The translations under genes and the position numbers were made by a program. A stretch of 64,000 nucleotides of DNA from positions 44,237-108,236 of the forward strand of contig NZ_JAHKRM010000042.1 in the NCBI RefSeq assembly GCF_019396345.1. The letters run 5' to 3'. This document shows, in pieces, positions 34,355 to 43,177 of this stretch. The notes under the pieces are model-generated. The model saw nothing but the letters and a program-made list of their open reading frames with translations. It ran no database searches and was not told the origin of the DNA. Numbering within the stretch: the stretch's first letter is position 1; each line of letters opens with the position of its first letter. This DNA is from Nonomuraea guangzhouensis. Its GTDB lineage: Bacteria; Actinomycetota; Actinomycetes; Streptosporangiales; Streptosporangiaceae.

Positions 34355-34462
34355 GTGATTCCTGCTTTCGCTTGCCAGGCGGCGTCAAATCTTCGCGCCC
34401 AGCGAGTTGGCCAGGTTGAGCCGGCGCACGGCCTCCAACTCGCTGGTGATGGAGGAGCGTGG

Positions 34463-35260
34463 TCAACGTGCGGCGCGCTTGATGAGGTCGGCCGTCACGG
34501 CGGGCTGCGAGATCATCGCGACGTGCGAGGCCTTGACCTCGGCGGTACGTGCGCCGGCCCGCTGCGCCATGAACCGCTGCGCCGCGGCCGGAAGCACGTT
34601 GTCGTCGCGGGCCACGAGGTACCAGGACGGGATCGTCCGCCACGCCGGCGGGCCGGACGGCTCCTGCAGCGCGCGCACGTCGCTCGGCCGCTGACCGGCC
34701 CACATGAGGTCGGTGGTCGCCCGCGGCAGGTCGCCGGCGAACACCTCGCGGAAGACCTCGTGCTTGACGTACCCGTCGACGAGGCCCTCACCGTAGGGAC
34801 GGAAGTCCAGCGCGGTCTCCCCCAGCTTGCTCCCGGGGTATTTCGTCTGCAGACTCAGCAACGTGTCGCCCTCGTCGGGAGTGAAGGCGGCGACGTAGAC
34901 CAGCGCCTTCACGTTGGCCTTGCCGGTCGCGGCGTTCGTGATGACCATCCCGCCGTACGAGTGCGCGACGAGCACCAGCGGGCCGCTGAGCGTGGCGAGG
35001 ATGCTGGCCAGGTAGGCGGAGTCGGCGGCCACGCCGCGCAGCGGATTCGCCGGGGCGAGGACCGGGTAGCCGTCGCGGATGAGCCGGCCGGCGACGCCGT
35101 TCCAGCCGGAGGCGTCGGCGAACGCGCCGTGCACCAGCACGACGGTCGGCTTGGACCTGCGCTCCGGCCGGGTGTGTGCCTGCGCCGCGGGCGCGCCGAA
35201 CAGGGCGCCGGCGGTGACCGCGGCCGATCCGGCAAGCAGGGTACGGCGGGTGGTCGTCAT
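34463..35260 (-). CDS. Exported alpha/beta hydrolase (Tat signal)
   Basis: 265 aa from ATG 35260. The N-terminus MTTTRRTLLAGSAAVTAGAL is a twin-arginine signal with cleavage near AQA. The fold starts with KPTVVLVHGAFADASGWNG (oxyanion-hole HG), the nucleophile elbow is AHSYGGM, and a late His lies in KASHVAMI. It belongs to the esterase/haloperoxidase-like alpha/beta hydrolases. It is closely similar to the gene at 36325-37038 and to a stub at 42411, which suggests local duplication. Substrate unknown. Confidence 0.88.
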   Translation of the reverse strand: MTTTRRTLLAGSAAVTAGALFGAPAAQAHTRPERRSKPTVVLVHGAFADASGWNGVAGRLIRDGYPVLAPANPLRGVAADSAYLASILATLSGPLVLVAHSYGGMVITNAATGKANVKALVYVAAFTPDEGDTLLSLQTKYPGSKLGETALDFRPYGEGLVDGYVKHEVFREVFAGDLPRATTDLMWAGQRPSDVRALQEPSGPPAWRTIPSWYLVARDDNVLPAAAQRFMAQRAGARTAEVKASHVAMISQPAVTADLIKRAAR

Positions 35261-35421
35261 GGATGCGGAACCTTTCAGCAGAGGTTGATCGCCGGTCAGC
35301 GTAGGTTCGGAGACTTGACGATCTCTGCACGGCCGGGTCCACGAACGGTTCCCTCGTCGTCAAGTGTGCCGATCTAGCCTTGGCGCCGTCGTACAGGTAG
35401 GCCGTCGAAGAATGGGTCGAG

Positions 35422-35628
35422 ATGGAATCGCGAAAAAGCGAGCGTCAACTGAAGGTGGGCCTGCGGATCCACGTCATCTGCTATGTCGTGGTGCATGTGA
35501 TGCAGGTCGTGGTGTGGCGGCTCTTCACCCCGCAGCGCTTCTTCTGGCCGCTGTATTCGCTGGTCGCCTGGGGCATCGGGCTGGCGTTCCACATCTCGGC
35601 GGTCTCCTCGCCCGCACGGCGGGATTGA
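35422..35628 (+). CDS. 2TM-domain membrane protein
   Basis: 68 aa from ATG 35422. Two hydrophobic helices (GLRIHVICYVVVHVMQVVVW and PLYSLVAWGIGLAFHISAV) joined by FTPQRFFW match the 2TM domain. It has a paralogue at 42050-42265 on the other strand. The stop is 3 nt before the methyltransferase start, so the two form an operon. Role unknown; such domains often accompany membrane-lipid or regulatory genes. Confidence 0.85.
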   Translation: MESRKSERQLKVGLRIHVICYVVVHVMQVVVWRLFTPQRFFWPLYSLVAWGIGLAFHISAVSSPARRD

Positions 35629-35631
35629 GCG

Positions 35632-36213
35632 GTGTCGTTCTTTCTCGAGTTCGTACGCGATCCCATGACGGTCGGTGCGGTCGCGCCGAGCAGCCCGGCA
35701 TTGGCCAGGGTGGCGACGGCGGCCGTCCCCAGTACCGGCTCTCCGATCGTCGTGGAACTCGGTCCGGGTACCGGCTCGTTCACCGAGGCCATCCAGCGGC
35801 GGCTCGCCGGACGCGGCCGGCACATAGCCGTCGAGGTCAATTCAGGGTTCGCGCGGAAGCTGGCCGCCCTCCACCCGGAGGTCGACGTCGTTCACGCGGA
35901 CGCGGCCGATCTCGCCAGGGTGCTGGCGCAGCGTGGGTTGCGCCAGGCCGATGTCGTGGTCAGCGGCCTTCCATGGGCGGCCTTCACCGAGGACCAGCAG
36001 CGCGACGTCCTGTCCGCGGTCGTGGCGACCCTGTCACCGCACGGCGTGTTCACCACCTTCGCCTACGTGCATGCCCGGTGGGCCCCGCCGGCCCGGCGGC
36101 TGCTGCGTTCCATGCGGTGGCGGTTCGACGAGGTGGTCATCAGCCGGACGGTGTGGGCGAATCTCCCACCCGCTCTGGTCTACTACTGCCGCCGCCCGAC
36201 GGAGCCGACTTGA
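35632..36213 (+). CDS. PmtA-like SAM-dependent methyltransferase
   Basis: 193 aa from GTG 35632, 3 nt after the 2TM gene. MSFFLEFVRDPMTVGAVAPS is the typical start of PmtA/rRNA-adenine-methylase-like phospholipid N-methyltransferases. The SAM site is VVELGPGTGSFTEA (~40-53), with IAVEVNSGF and the catalytic-type SGLPWAAF after it. It probably methylates an amine headgroup such as phosphatidylethanolamine, or a related membrane molecule, in keeping with its membrane-protein partner (inference). Confidence 0.85.
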   Translation: MSFFLEFVRDPMTVGAVAPSSPALARVATAAVPSTGSPIVVELGPGTGSFTEAIQRRLAGRGRHIAVEVNSGFARKLAALHPEVDVVHADAADLARVLAQRGLRQADVVVSGLPWAAFTEDQQRDVLSAVVATLSPHGVFTTFAYVHARWAPPARRLLRSMRWRFDEVVISRTVWANLPPALVYYCRRPTEPT

Positions 36214-36324
36214 TGCGGACGGAACAATCCGGGAATCCCTCCGCAGAACGGCGCTATTGCCCATCCATTTTCCGTTCAGTCCGCCGCCGTAGCTTTCCAC
36301 CATCACTTCATGAAAGGCGAGGAA

Positions 36325-37038
36325 ATGGCACCCAAGAAACCGACGATCGTGCTCGTGCACGGAGCCTTCGCGGACGGCAACGGCTTCACCGCGATCGTCA
36401 GGCGGCTTGTCACCGACGGCTATCCGGTCATCGCCGCGCCGAACCCGCTTCGGGGGCTCTCCTCCGACGCGGAGCAACTCAAGGCGCTGCTGAACAGCAT
36501 CGAGGGACCGATCGTGCTGGTCGGCCACTCGTACGGCGGTGCCGTCATCTCCACCGCCGCTACCGGGAACCCCGAGGTGAAGGCGCTGGTCTACCTGGCG
36601 GCGTTCGTACCGGAGACGGGCGAGAGCGTCCAGGAGCTGGTCGAGAAGTTCCCGGGCAGCACGGTGGGCGAGTCGCTCAAACCCGTGCCGCTGCCCGGCG
36701 GGCAGGTCGATCTCTACATCAACCCGCGCGTGTTCCATCCGCATTTCGCGGGGGATCTGCCCGCCGACGAGGCCGCGCTCTTCGCGATCATGCAGCGCCC
36801 GTCCACCGGCGCCGCCCTCGGTGAGCCCGCCGCCGGCCCGCAGGCCTGGCACACGATCCCGAGCTACAACCTGATCAGCGGCGCCGACCGGATCATCCCG
36901 CCGGCGGCGCAGGAGTTCATGGCCCAGCGCTCCGGCGCGAAGGTCCAGGTGGTCGACGGCGCCTCGCACCTGGTGTTCGTCTCGCATCCGGACCTGGCCG
37001 TGGACCTCATCCAGAAGGCGGCGAGCGAGAACGCGTAA
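36325..37038 (+). CDS. Cytoplasmic alpha/beta hydrolase
   Basis: 237 aa from ATG 36325, chosen over ATG 36310 because AAAGG lies 7 nt upstream of it. KPTIVLVHGAFADGNGF opens the fold, GHSYGG is the nucleophile elbow, and DGASHLVFVSHPDL carries the late His. It is a paralogue of the exported hydrolase at 34463-35260 but has no signal peptide, so the pair may act on the same chemistry in different compartments (inference). Its substrate is unknown. Confidence 0.88.
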   Translation: MAPKKPTIVLVHGAFADGNGFTAIVRRLVTDGYPVIAAPNPLRGLSSDAEQLKALLNSIEGPIVLVGHSYGGAVISTAATGNPEVKALVYLAAFVPETGESVQELVEKFPGSTVGESLKPVPLPGGQVDLYINPRVFHPHFAGDLPADEAALFAIMQRPSTGAALGEPAAGPQAWHTIPSYNLISGADRIIPPAAQEFMAQRSGAKVQVVDGASHLVFVSHPDLAVDLIQKAASENA

Positions 37039-37108
37039 GAGAGAAGGGTGATCCACGTCTGGGCGGTCCGGCCGGCATCCGCCTGAGCCGCTCGGATCAG
37101 CCGGACTG

Positions 37109-37122
37109 GAACAAGCTTGTTC
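37109..37122. promoter_or_regulatory. Perfect 14-bp palindrome upstream of BASS transporter
   Basis: GAACAAGCTTGTTC reads the same on both strands and lies 26 bp before the transporter start. A perfect 14-mer of this low GC content is unusual in this DNA and looks like a dimeric repressor site. The regulator is not identified. Confidence 0.45.
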
Positions 37123-37148
37123 TCTGGAGGCAACCGGTTTGCCCGAGA

Positions 37149-38033
37149 ATGTCCGCCATGGGATCCTCTCTGATCTTGGGCAGTCTGCCTTTCGCCATCG
37201 GCATCGTCATGCTCGGCCTGGGGCTCAGCCTGACGCTGGACGACTTCCGGCGGCTGGGTCGGTATCCGAAGGCGGCCGTGGTGGCGCTGCTGTGCCAGCT
37301 CGTGCTCCTGCCGGCGATCTGCTTCGGTCTGGTGCTCGCCTTCCGGCTTCCGCCGGAGCTGGCGGTCGGGATGCTGCTGGTCGCGGCGTCGCCCGGTGGG
37401 CCCACGGCCAACCTGTACAGCCACCTGTTCGGCGGGAACGTCGCGCTCAACGTCACGCTCACGGCGACCAACTCGGTGCTGTCCGTGGTCACCCTGCCGA
37501 TCGTGGTGAACCTCTCGGCCGGGTACTTCTTACCCGGTGGGGCCGCCCTCGGGCTGCAGTTCGACAAGATGGTGCAGGTCTTCTCGATGGTGGTCGTGCC
37601 GGTCGCGATCGGGATGCTCGTGCGCGCGTGGACGCCTGAGCTGGCGCGGCGGCTCAAGCTCCCCGTCCGGGTGCTGTCGGTCGTGGTCCTGGCCGGGGCC
37701 ATATTCGCCGTGCTGTACGCGGAGCGGGAGAACCTCGTTGACTATTTCGTCTCGGTCGGGATCGCCGCGCTGGTCTTCAATATCGTGAGCCTGCTGATCG
37801 GGTACGGCGTGCCGCGCCTGGCCGGTGTCGATCACCGCGCGGCCGTCGCGGCCGGGTTCGAGATCGGCATCCACAACACCGGGCTGGCCATCACGGTCGC
37901 GCTGACCCCGGCGCTGCTGAACAGTGCCGAGATGGCCATCCCCGGCGCGGTGTACGGGATTGTCATGTTCTTCACGGCGACCGGGTTCGGCTATCTGATC
38001 ACCCGCCGGGTTCGAGCGGACCTGGCACGGTGA
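37149..38033 (+). CDS. Bile acid:sodium symporter family (BASS) transporter
   Basis: 294 aa integral membrane protein from ATG 37149 (weak ribosome-binding site). Nine or ten hydrophobic segments are visible. Family motifs include MLLVAASPGGPTANLYSHLF and FEIGIHNTGLAITVAL, the latter matching the conserved E(I)GxHN region that helps bind sodium. These bacterial members move organic anions such as keto acids, pantoate or steroid acids. It converges on the SARP regulator; the palindrome upstream suggests its own control. Confidence 0.92.
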   Translation: MSAMGSSLILGSLPFAIGIVMLGLGLSLTLDDFRRLGRYPKAAVVALLCQLVLLPAICFGLVLAFRLPPELAVGMLLVAASPGGPTANLYSHLFGGNVALNVTLTATNSVLSVVTLPIVVNLSAGYFLPGGAALGLQFDKMVQVFSMVVVPVAIGMLVRAWTPELARRLKLPVRVLSVVVLAGAIFAVLYAERENLVDYFVSVGIAALVFNIVSLLIGYGVPRLAGVDHRAAVAAGFEIGIHNTGLAITVALTPALLNSAEMAIPGAVYGIVMFFTATGFGYLITRRVRADLAR

Positions 38034-38070
38034 CGGTCCCCTGTCATGCCCCAGGAGTCGAGCAGCGCGA

Positions 38071-41000
38071 TCAGAGCTCGGCGAGGAACTTCTCGGCGCG
38101 GCGGGCGAAGAGGTGAGACTCGCGTTCGCTGGACCGGTCGCGAGCCTTCTCGGCAGCGGCTCGTACGACGTCGGCGGATTCGCCGCAGGCCTGGAGCAGG
38201 CGCGCCCGCAGCAGCAGGACGAGTCCTTCGGCGTAGCGTTGGCCGTAGGCCTCGAGGGCCTGGTCCGCTCGGTCGAGGGCGATGCTCGCTGGTTCCGGCA
38301 TCCCGGCGGCCAGCCACATCTCGGCGATCAGTCCGTTGTGGTAGGCGACGCCCCACCGTGGCGGGTCGACCAGTGTCCCGGCCAGGAGCTCTTCGGCCTC
38401 CGCCGCGATACCGGCCGGGTCGTCGCCGACGAGGGCACGGGCCCAGTACCAGTTCAGCCGTATGTAGTGCTCCTGCTGGATGGCGGCGCGGCCGGTGCCC
38501 GCAGCCATCCACCGCTCGATCGTGCGCATCGCCCAGCCCGCGTCCCCGGCCATCGAAGCGATGATGGTGGTGTAGTAGGCCCAGGTCGCGACCGCATATG
38601 AGTCGTCGGGGCCGTTCCACTTGTCGATGATGGTACTCGCCGTCCCGACCTCACCGTGTAGTGCCGTCACGACGGCCTGCCAGCCGGGCCACTCACCCGA
38701 GACGTCACGCCGGATCGGGGTCTCGCTGTGCGCGGAGACGACCCCTTCGAGAAGGGCGGGGTTGTTCTCACTGAAGCACCGGTACGCCTCGCCGATGTTG
38801 CCGATGTCCCACTGGTGCAGGCCCCATGCTTGCCGGCCGTACGCCCGGACGACCGGATCGGCGGAAGCCTCTCCTTGCTCGTACAGCCGGCGGACCAGAC
38901 GGAGGCGGTCCCACTCCAGGAAGGTATAGGCCCCGAACAGGCGGGCGAAGAGGAGGCCGGCGGCCTCCACCTCCCGGCCGAGCTGGCGGGCCAGGTGTTC
39001 CGCACGCTCCAGCAGATCGAACGTCGTGCCGCCGAACCCGGCCTGCCGTCGCGGGGCGATGGCGAGGAGCGAGAGGGCGGAGAGCTCGAGTTCCGGGTGC
39101 CCGGCGGTCCTCGCGATCTGGGCAGCTGATTCCAGGTGCCGATCGGCGGCGGCGAACGCGAGCTTGGTCGCCGCGCGGCGGCCGGCGCGCTTCAGCGCCT
39201 CCACGGTACGGACCGGGTCGGCGAGGGGGCCGGCGGCCGACAGATGGAAGGCGAGGCGCTCAGTGATGGACTCATCGTCCGCCTGGCTCTGTTCGAGCGC
39301 GTCCGCGACCCGCAGGTGCAGCCGGATGGCCTGCAACTGCGCCGTCGTCTCCGTGACCGACTCGCGAACCAGGTCGTGCGTGAAACGCCAGGAGAACGGG
39401 TCCTCCGGCCCCGTTTCGAGCAGGCCGAGCGCGCGCAGCGGTTCGAAGCGGTCGAGGCAGTCTGCGACGTCGACACCGGCGGCGTGGGCGAGCAGGCCGA
39501 GGTCGACGTCGCGCCCGATCAGTGCGGCGAGCCGCAGCAGGTCGCGAGCGCTGTCGTCGAGGCCCGCCATCCGATCGCGGACGACGTCTCGCACGGTGGA
39601 CGGCACCCCGGCCCGGGCCGACGCGTCGCCGTCGCTGAGCGCGCCGCGGTCGCTGAGGAGCCGCGACAGTTCGCGGACGAAGAAAGGATTGCCGGCGGTG
39701 CGAACGTGGATGTTGCGGGTGGTGTCCGCACCGGGTTCGTGGCCAGTCTCGCGGCGGATGAGTTCGGCCACGTCGGTCAGGCTGAGCGGGCCGAGTTGGA
39801 TCCTGCGGTGGTTGGGCAGCCGGCTGGCGGCGGCCAGGACCCGCGAAAGGTCGGGGCCGGGTGTGGGCGCGCGGTCGCGAAGGGCGCCGATGATCGCGGT
39901 GCCGGTGGGCAGCCGTGCCGCCAGGTGGCCGAGCAACTGGAGCGAGGTGGCATCGATCCATTGAAGGTCGTCCATGACGAGCAGCGTCGGCTGTTCTGCC
40001 GAGGCCTGGCCGATGAAGGTGACGACCTGCTCGAACAGGCGGAACTGGGAGCGGCCGCCGGAGATCGGCGGCGCGGCGTCATCGTCTCGAGGTTCGAGGA
40101 GGCGGCCGAGTTCGCTGGCGAGCCACTTCTCGCGGGCCGGCGCGGGCATGTTGTCGAGGACAATGGTGAGCGCCTGCTCCCATGGCCACATCGATGGTGT
40201 TCCGTCGCCTTCCAAACAGGAAGCCCAGACGACGAGCGCGCCACGCCGCTCCGCGGCCGCGGCGGCCTCTTCCAGCAGACGTGTCTTGCCCGAGCCCGGC
40301 TCGCCTTCGATGATGCCGAGCCCGGTGTGACCGGTGAGCGCCGCCTCGATGGCCTGCCGCAGCACGCCGAGTTCCTCACCCCGGCCGACCAGGCCGGTCG
40401 CCTGGCTCGCCGGCGCGCGGTCATCCTCAATTCGCCTGCCCGTCACCACCGGCGGCGGAGAGGTCTGCGTCAGCACCCGCAAGTGCGCGTCCTGCAGCGC
40501 CGGGCCGGGGTCGATGCCGAGCTCCTCGGCGAGGCGGTCACGGATCGCGTGGAACACCGACAGCGCCTCCGCCTGCCGTCCAGCGGCGCCGAGTGCGGTG
40601 ATGAGGCCGACGCGTACGGGTTCGTGGAACGGTGCCATCGACGCGGCCAACTGTAACGGCGGGATCACCTGCTCCGGCCGGCGTAAGGACACGGCCAGGT
40701 CGGCCGCCGCCGCGCAGGCGGCGAGGAACTCGTCGTCGAGGGCGGCCAGGATCGACATCGCGGTCGATCCGAAGGACAGTCCGTCCCCTGCGGGGCCCCG
40801 CCAGAGGCCGAGCGCCTTGACGTAATGGTCGAGTGCCACTTCGCGATCCTGCTGGGCGAGGGCGGTCTGGGCGGCTTCGAGGAGTTCCCGGAAGGTGACG
40901 AGGTCCAGTGTGCCGGAACCGGCGCTGAACACGTACGCGTTGCCGCGGAGGTGCAGGTAGGTACCGGCTGCCCGGGCGGGGACCGCGGGTTCGAGCACTC

Positions 41001-41298
41001 GCCGCAATGCCCCGACGTACTTCTGGATGACGTTGAGCGCGCTGGTGGGGGCGTTGTCGGCCCAGATCAGGTCGATCAATTGCCGCGTGCTGACCGCCTG
41101 GCCCACCCGCGCCAGGAGCAGGGCCAACAATTGCGCCTGCTGCCGGGGGCCGGCGTCCAGTTCGACGCGACCGCGCCACAGCCGCAACGGACCCAGGATT
41201 TGCAGGCGCAGAGGATCGGCGCCGGCCGACGGACCTTTACCGCCGAACCGAACGGAATGAGCTGGCCCAGTCAAATCTGTCGGCTCCCGGCTGGACAT
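38071..41298 (-). CDS. AfsR/SARP-type regulator with BTAD and AAA ATPase domains
   Basis: 1075 aa from ATG 41298; no ribosome-binding site is visible there, so the start may differ. Residues ~30-120 are the SARP winged-helix DNA-binding domain (LQILGPLRLWRG, RQLIDLIWADNAPTSALNVI). Residues ~125-275 are the bacterial transcriptional activation domain (LGIDPGPALQDAHLRVL). An AAA/STAND ATPase follows (Walker A GEPGSGKTRLLEEAA, Walker B LLVMDDLQWID). The C-terminal ~450 residues are TPR-like helices. Such large regulators sense a ligand through ATPase/TPR parts and activate secondary metabolism or stress genes. No biosynthetic cluster is next to it, so its target may be remote. Confidence 0.92.
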   Translation of the reverse strand: MSSREPTDLTGPAHSVRFGGKGPSAGADPLRLQILGPLRLWRGRVELDAGPRQQAQLLALLLARVGQAVSTRQLIDLIWADNAPTSALNVIQKYVGALRRVLEPAVPARAAGTYLHLRGNAYVFSAGSGTLDLVTFRELLEAAQTALAQQDREVALDHYVKALGLWRGPAGDGLSFGSTAMSILAALDDEFLAACAAAADLAVSLRRPEQVIPPLQLAASMAPFHEPVRVGLITALGAAGRQAEALSVFHAIRDRLAEELGIDPGPALQDAHLRVLTQTSPPPVVTGRRIEDDRAPASQATGLVGRGEELGVLRQAIEAALTGHTGLGIIEGEPGSGKTRLLEEAAAAAERRGALVVWASCLEGDGTPSMWPWEQALTIVLDNMPAPAREKWLASELGRLLEPRDDDAAPPISGGRSQFRLFEQVVTFIGQASAEQPTLLVMDDLQWIDATSLQLLGHLAARLPTGTAIIGALRDRAPTPGPDLSRVLAAASRLPNHRRIQLGPLSLTDVAELIRRETGHEPGADTTRNIHVRTAGNPFFVRELSRLLSDRGALSDGDASARAGVPSTVRDVVRDRMAGLDDSARDLLRLAALIGRDVDLGLLAHAAGVDVADCLDRFEPLRALGLLETGPEDPFSWRFTHDLVRESVTETTAQLQAIRLHLRVADALEQSQADDESITERLAFHLSAAGPLADPVRTVEALKRAGRRAATKLAFAAADRHLESAAQIARTAGHPELELSALSLLAIAPRRQAGFGGTTFDLLERAEHLARQLGREVEAAGLLFARLFGAYTFLEWDRLRLVRRLYEQGEASADPVVRAYGRQAWGLHQWDIGNIGEAYRCFSENNPALLEGVVSAHSETPIRRDVSGEWPGWQAVVTALHGEVGTASTIIDKWNGPDDSYAVATWAYYTTIIASMAGDAGWAMRTIERWMAAGTGRAAIQQEHYIRLNWYWARALVGDDPAGIAAEAEELLAGTLVDPPRWGVAYHNGLIAEMWLAAGMPEPASIALDRADQALEAYGQRYAEGLVLLLRARLLQACGESADVVRAAAEKARDRSSERESHLFARRAEKFLAEL

Positions 41299-41492
41299 TA
41301 AAGATTGTCCGCTTGCGACCTGTGTTGGATCGCGGCAGGCACCGATTGTACTGGTCCAGAATTGGCGGTGAAAGATCGGCCGATCGGAACTTGGGACTGC
41401 GAGTGTGTACGGCGGCGCGCGGCCGACTCGACGGGGGTGCGGGCGTGCCTGCCTCATGCCCCCGCGAGATTTCCGGCCGGGCGTCCGCGTGG

Positions 41493-41999
41493 CTAGGACT
41501 CGTAGAGATCCGTCTCGCTGAGGACCGCGCTGCCTCCTTCGGAACGTCCCAGCCGGGCCGCGGAGCCGAACATGGGACCGCGAGCGCGCTGGATCCCGGC
41601 GAACCGTCCGAAGCCGAGCGGCTTGGGCACGTCATCGTAGACAGCTTCCATACCGCCCCTGATCGAGTAGGTCTCGTGCCAGAAACCGGTGCCGCCGGAG
41701 TCTCGCAGGAAGTCGAGCCACCATTGCCGATGCGGCTCCGACCGGGCGAACTCGAGCAGCGAGGGCAGGTCGCGCCAGTACTGGCGCATCCCCATGTTCA
41801 TCGGGAAGAACGAGTAGTAGACGGGCTCGTGCAGCAGCAGTCCGTCCGGCATGCCGGCGACCGACTCACTGATCTTCCGGCCGAAGCTGAAGAAGGTCCG
41901 GATCCCGTACAGCCGGTTCACCCGCATTCCGAGATACAGGACCAGGAGGTCTGGGTAGGCGGAGAGGTCGACGGTCTGCCGGTTGACTCGGGTGGGCAT
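41493..41999 (-). CDS. DUF4188-type (monooxygenase-like) protein
   Basis: 168 aa from ATG 41999 with GGAG 5 nt upstream. VLYLGMRVNRLYGIRTFFSF, a short aromatic-rich core (YYSFFPMNMGMRQYWRDLPSLL) and FWHETYSIRGGMEAVYDDVP match the DUF4188/phenylacetaldoxime dehydratase-like family, whose fold is ferredoxin-like and heme-binding in some members. It follows the 2TM gene by 50 bp on the same strand. Specific activity unknown. Confidence 0.85.
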   Translation of the reverse strand: MPTRVNRQTVDLSAYPDLLVLYLGMRVNRLYGIRTFFSFGRKISESVAGMPDGLLLHEPVYYSFFPMNMGMRQYWRDLPSLLEFARSEPHRQWWLDFLRDSGGTGFWHETYSIRGGMEAVYDDVPKPLGFGRFAGIQRARGPMFGSAARLGRSEGGSAVLSETDLYES

Positions 42000-42049
42000 C
42001 TAGGGCTCCTCCGGACTCGGATCACGCGTGGGCTGGTGGGCACGGAGTC

Positions 42050-42265
42050 TCACTGATCGACCTTCGATCTGGGCGGCGAGTAGAGCCCCCAGAAATGAAA
42101 GACCAGTCCGATGCCCCAGAAGACTATCGACCACATGGGCCAGAAGAAATGATCCCGGTCGTAGATCTGCCACACCACGACCTGAGCCAGGTTGGCCAGG
42201 ACGTAAAAGACCAGGTGAATCCGGAGGCCCCATTTTCGAACGCTTTCGCTTTTGGCTGATCTCAT
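42050..42265 (-). CDS. 2TM-domain membrane protein, paralogue of 35422-35628
   Basis: 71 aa from ATG 42265. Two helices (GLRIHLVFYVLANLAQVVVW and PMWSIVFWGIGLVFHFWGLY) and the DHFFW connector align closely with the 68-aa protein at 35422-35628. Located upstream of the DUF4188 gene on the same strand, probably one transcript. The paired 2TM genes support local duplication in this block. Confidence 0.85.
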   Translation of the reverse strand: MRSAKSESVRKWGLRIHLVFYVLANLAQVVVWQIYDRDHFFWPMWSIVFWGIGLVFHFWGLYSPPRSKVDQ

Positions 42266-42410
42266 GCCCGGCAGGCTACGCCGACGTACTTGATGACGAC
42301 TTATTCAGGCGTTCAGTAGGCGTCAATTAATCCGCTGCGGTCGCGACCGACGCCCTGCTGGAACTTCCTGGACCCAAGCGCAGACGCAGGTGCGGTCCCG
42401 GCCGGAAGCG

Positions 42411-42470
42411 CCGGAAGCCAAGCCCACACCCACGGTGGTCCTTGTGCACGGCGCGTTCGCCGACGCCTCC
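42411..42470 (+). pseudogene. Alpha/beta hydrolase 5' stub
   Basis: PEAKPTPTVVLVHGAFADAS is almost identical to the opening of the exported hydrolase at 34463-35260, but the homology stops right after it, where transposase-like sequence begins. Only the first strand and HG loop remain. Confidence 0.6.
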
Positions 42471-42494
42471 GACCCCGGGCCGGCCCAACCTGGC

Positions 42495-42690
42495 GACAGT
42501 TCCTGACCGCTCAGCCCACACGATCATCGCGTGTGACTTCCTGCTGGTTGAGACGATTCTGCTCAAGCGGCTGTATGTGCTGGTCTTCATCGAGCACGGC
42601 ACCCACTCCACCTGGCCGGAGTGATCGCGCACCCGAGCGGGGCATGGACGGTGCAGCAGACCTGCAACCTGGCGACGGATCCGGTCGACC
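42495..42690 (+). pseudogene. Integrase-type (DDE) transposase fragment, start of catalytic domain
   Basis: HTIIACDFLLVETILLKRLY then VLVFIEHGTH corresponds to the start of the rve/DDE core of integrase-type transposases (usual form ILACDFFxVDTVLLKRLYVLFFIE), with the first catalytic Asp. A +1 frame change then gives HLAGVIAHPSGAWTVQQTCNL. The rest is absent here. A C-terminal piece of the same protein type, same orientation, lies at 44884-45107. Confidence 0.7.
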
Positions 42691-42862
42691 GACTCGCCGG
42701 GCCGCGGGTCGTCACCACGTTGCCACTCAACGAATACCACCACGCTGCTTAACCGCAGCTCAGGACACGTAACTCAATATTCGAGCGGCACACCATGCAG
42801 CGTCACAACGCGACCCGTGCTGACCAAGCCGCTCCGTGCGGCGCACAACCGGCAACAGCCGA

Positions 42863-43060
42863 TCACGGATCCTCATTGAAGGGCACCGGGGTCGGCTGCT
42901 GGTTACAGTGTTCCGGGTTCGCCCAGGCCTCGTTGACGCGTCCCACGGCCTCGCGCCTCGTGATGCCGAACTCCTGCACCATGTACTCGGCGATCTCGCG
43001 GCAGAATTGCAATACTTCGGCATCGCCCGCGCAGTCGAACTCGCCTTGCGAACGAAGCAC
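42863..43060 (-). CDS. Small hypothetical protein, possibly truncated
   Basis: 65 aa from GTG 43060, with no clear ribosome-binding site. EVLQFCREIAEYMVQEFGITRREAVGRVNEAW is the kind of helical start I know from a conserved actinobacterial family of ~100 aa. Members continue with an acidic, Trp-rich stretch, whereas this one ends at PVPFNEDP. It may be a shortened but expressed gene or a pseudogene. Confidence 0.4.
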   Translation of the reverse strand: MLRSQGEFDCAGDAEVLQFCREIAEYMVQEFGITRREAVGRVNEAWANPEHCNQQPTPVPFNEDP

Positions 43061-43177
43061 TGAATGATGGATGGAATAGCGTGGGTTACGGATCCGATGC
43101 TGACATATTCGTCCTCATCCATACGTGCAAATCTAGGCCGAAGGCGCCGGCCAGGGCGAGGGTCGCCGACACCAGAG

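Noticed and set aside
34388..34460. Short minus-strand segment reading ITSELEAVRRLNLANSLGAKI then stop
   Set aside because: It looks like the tail of a lost protein, but it is too short to assign and has no start.
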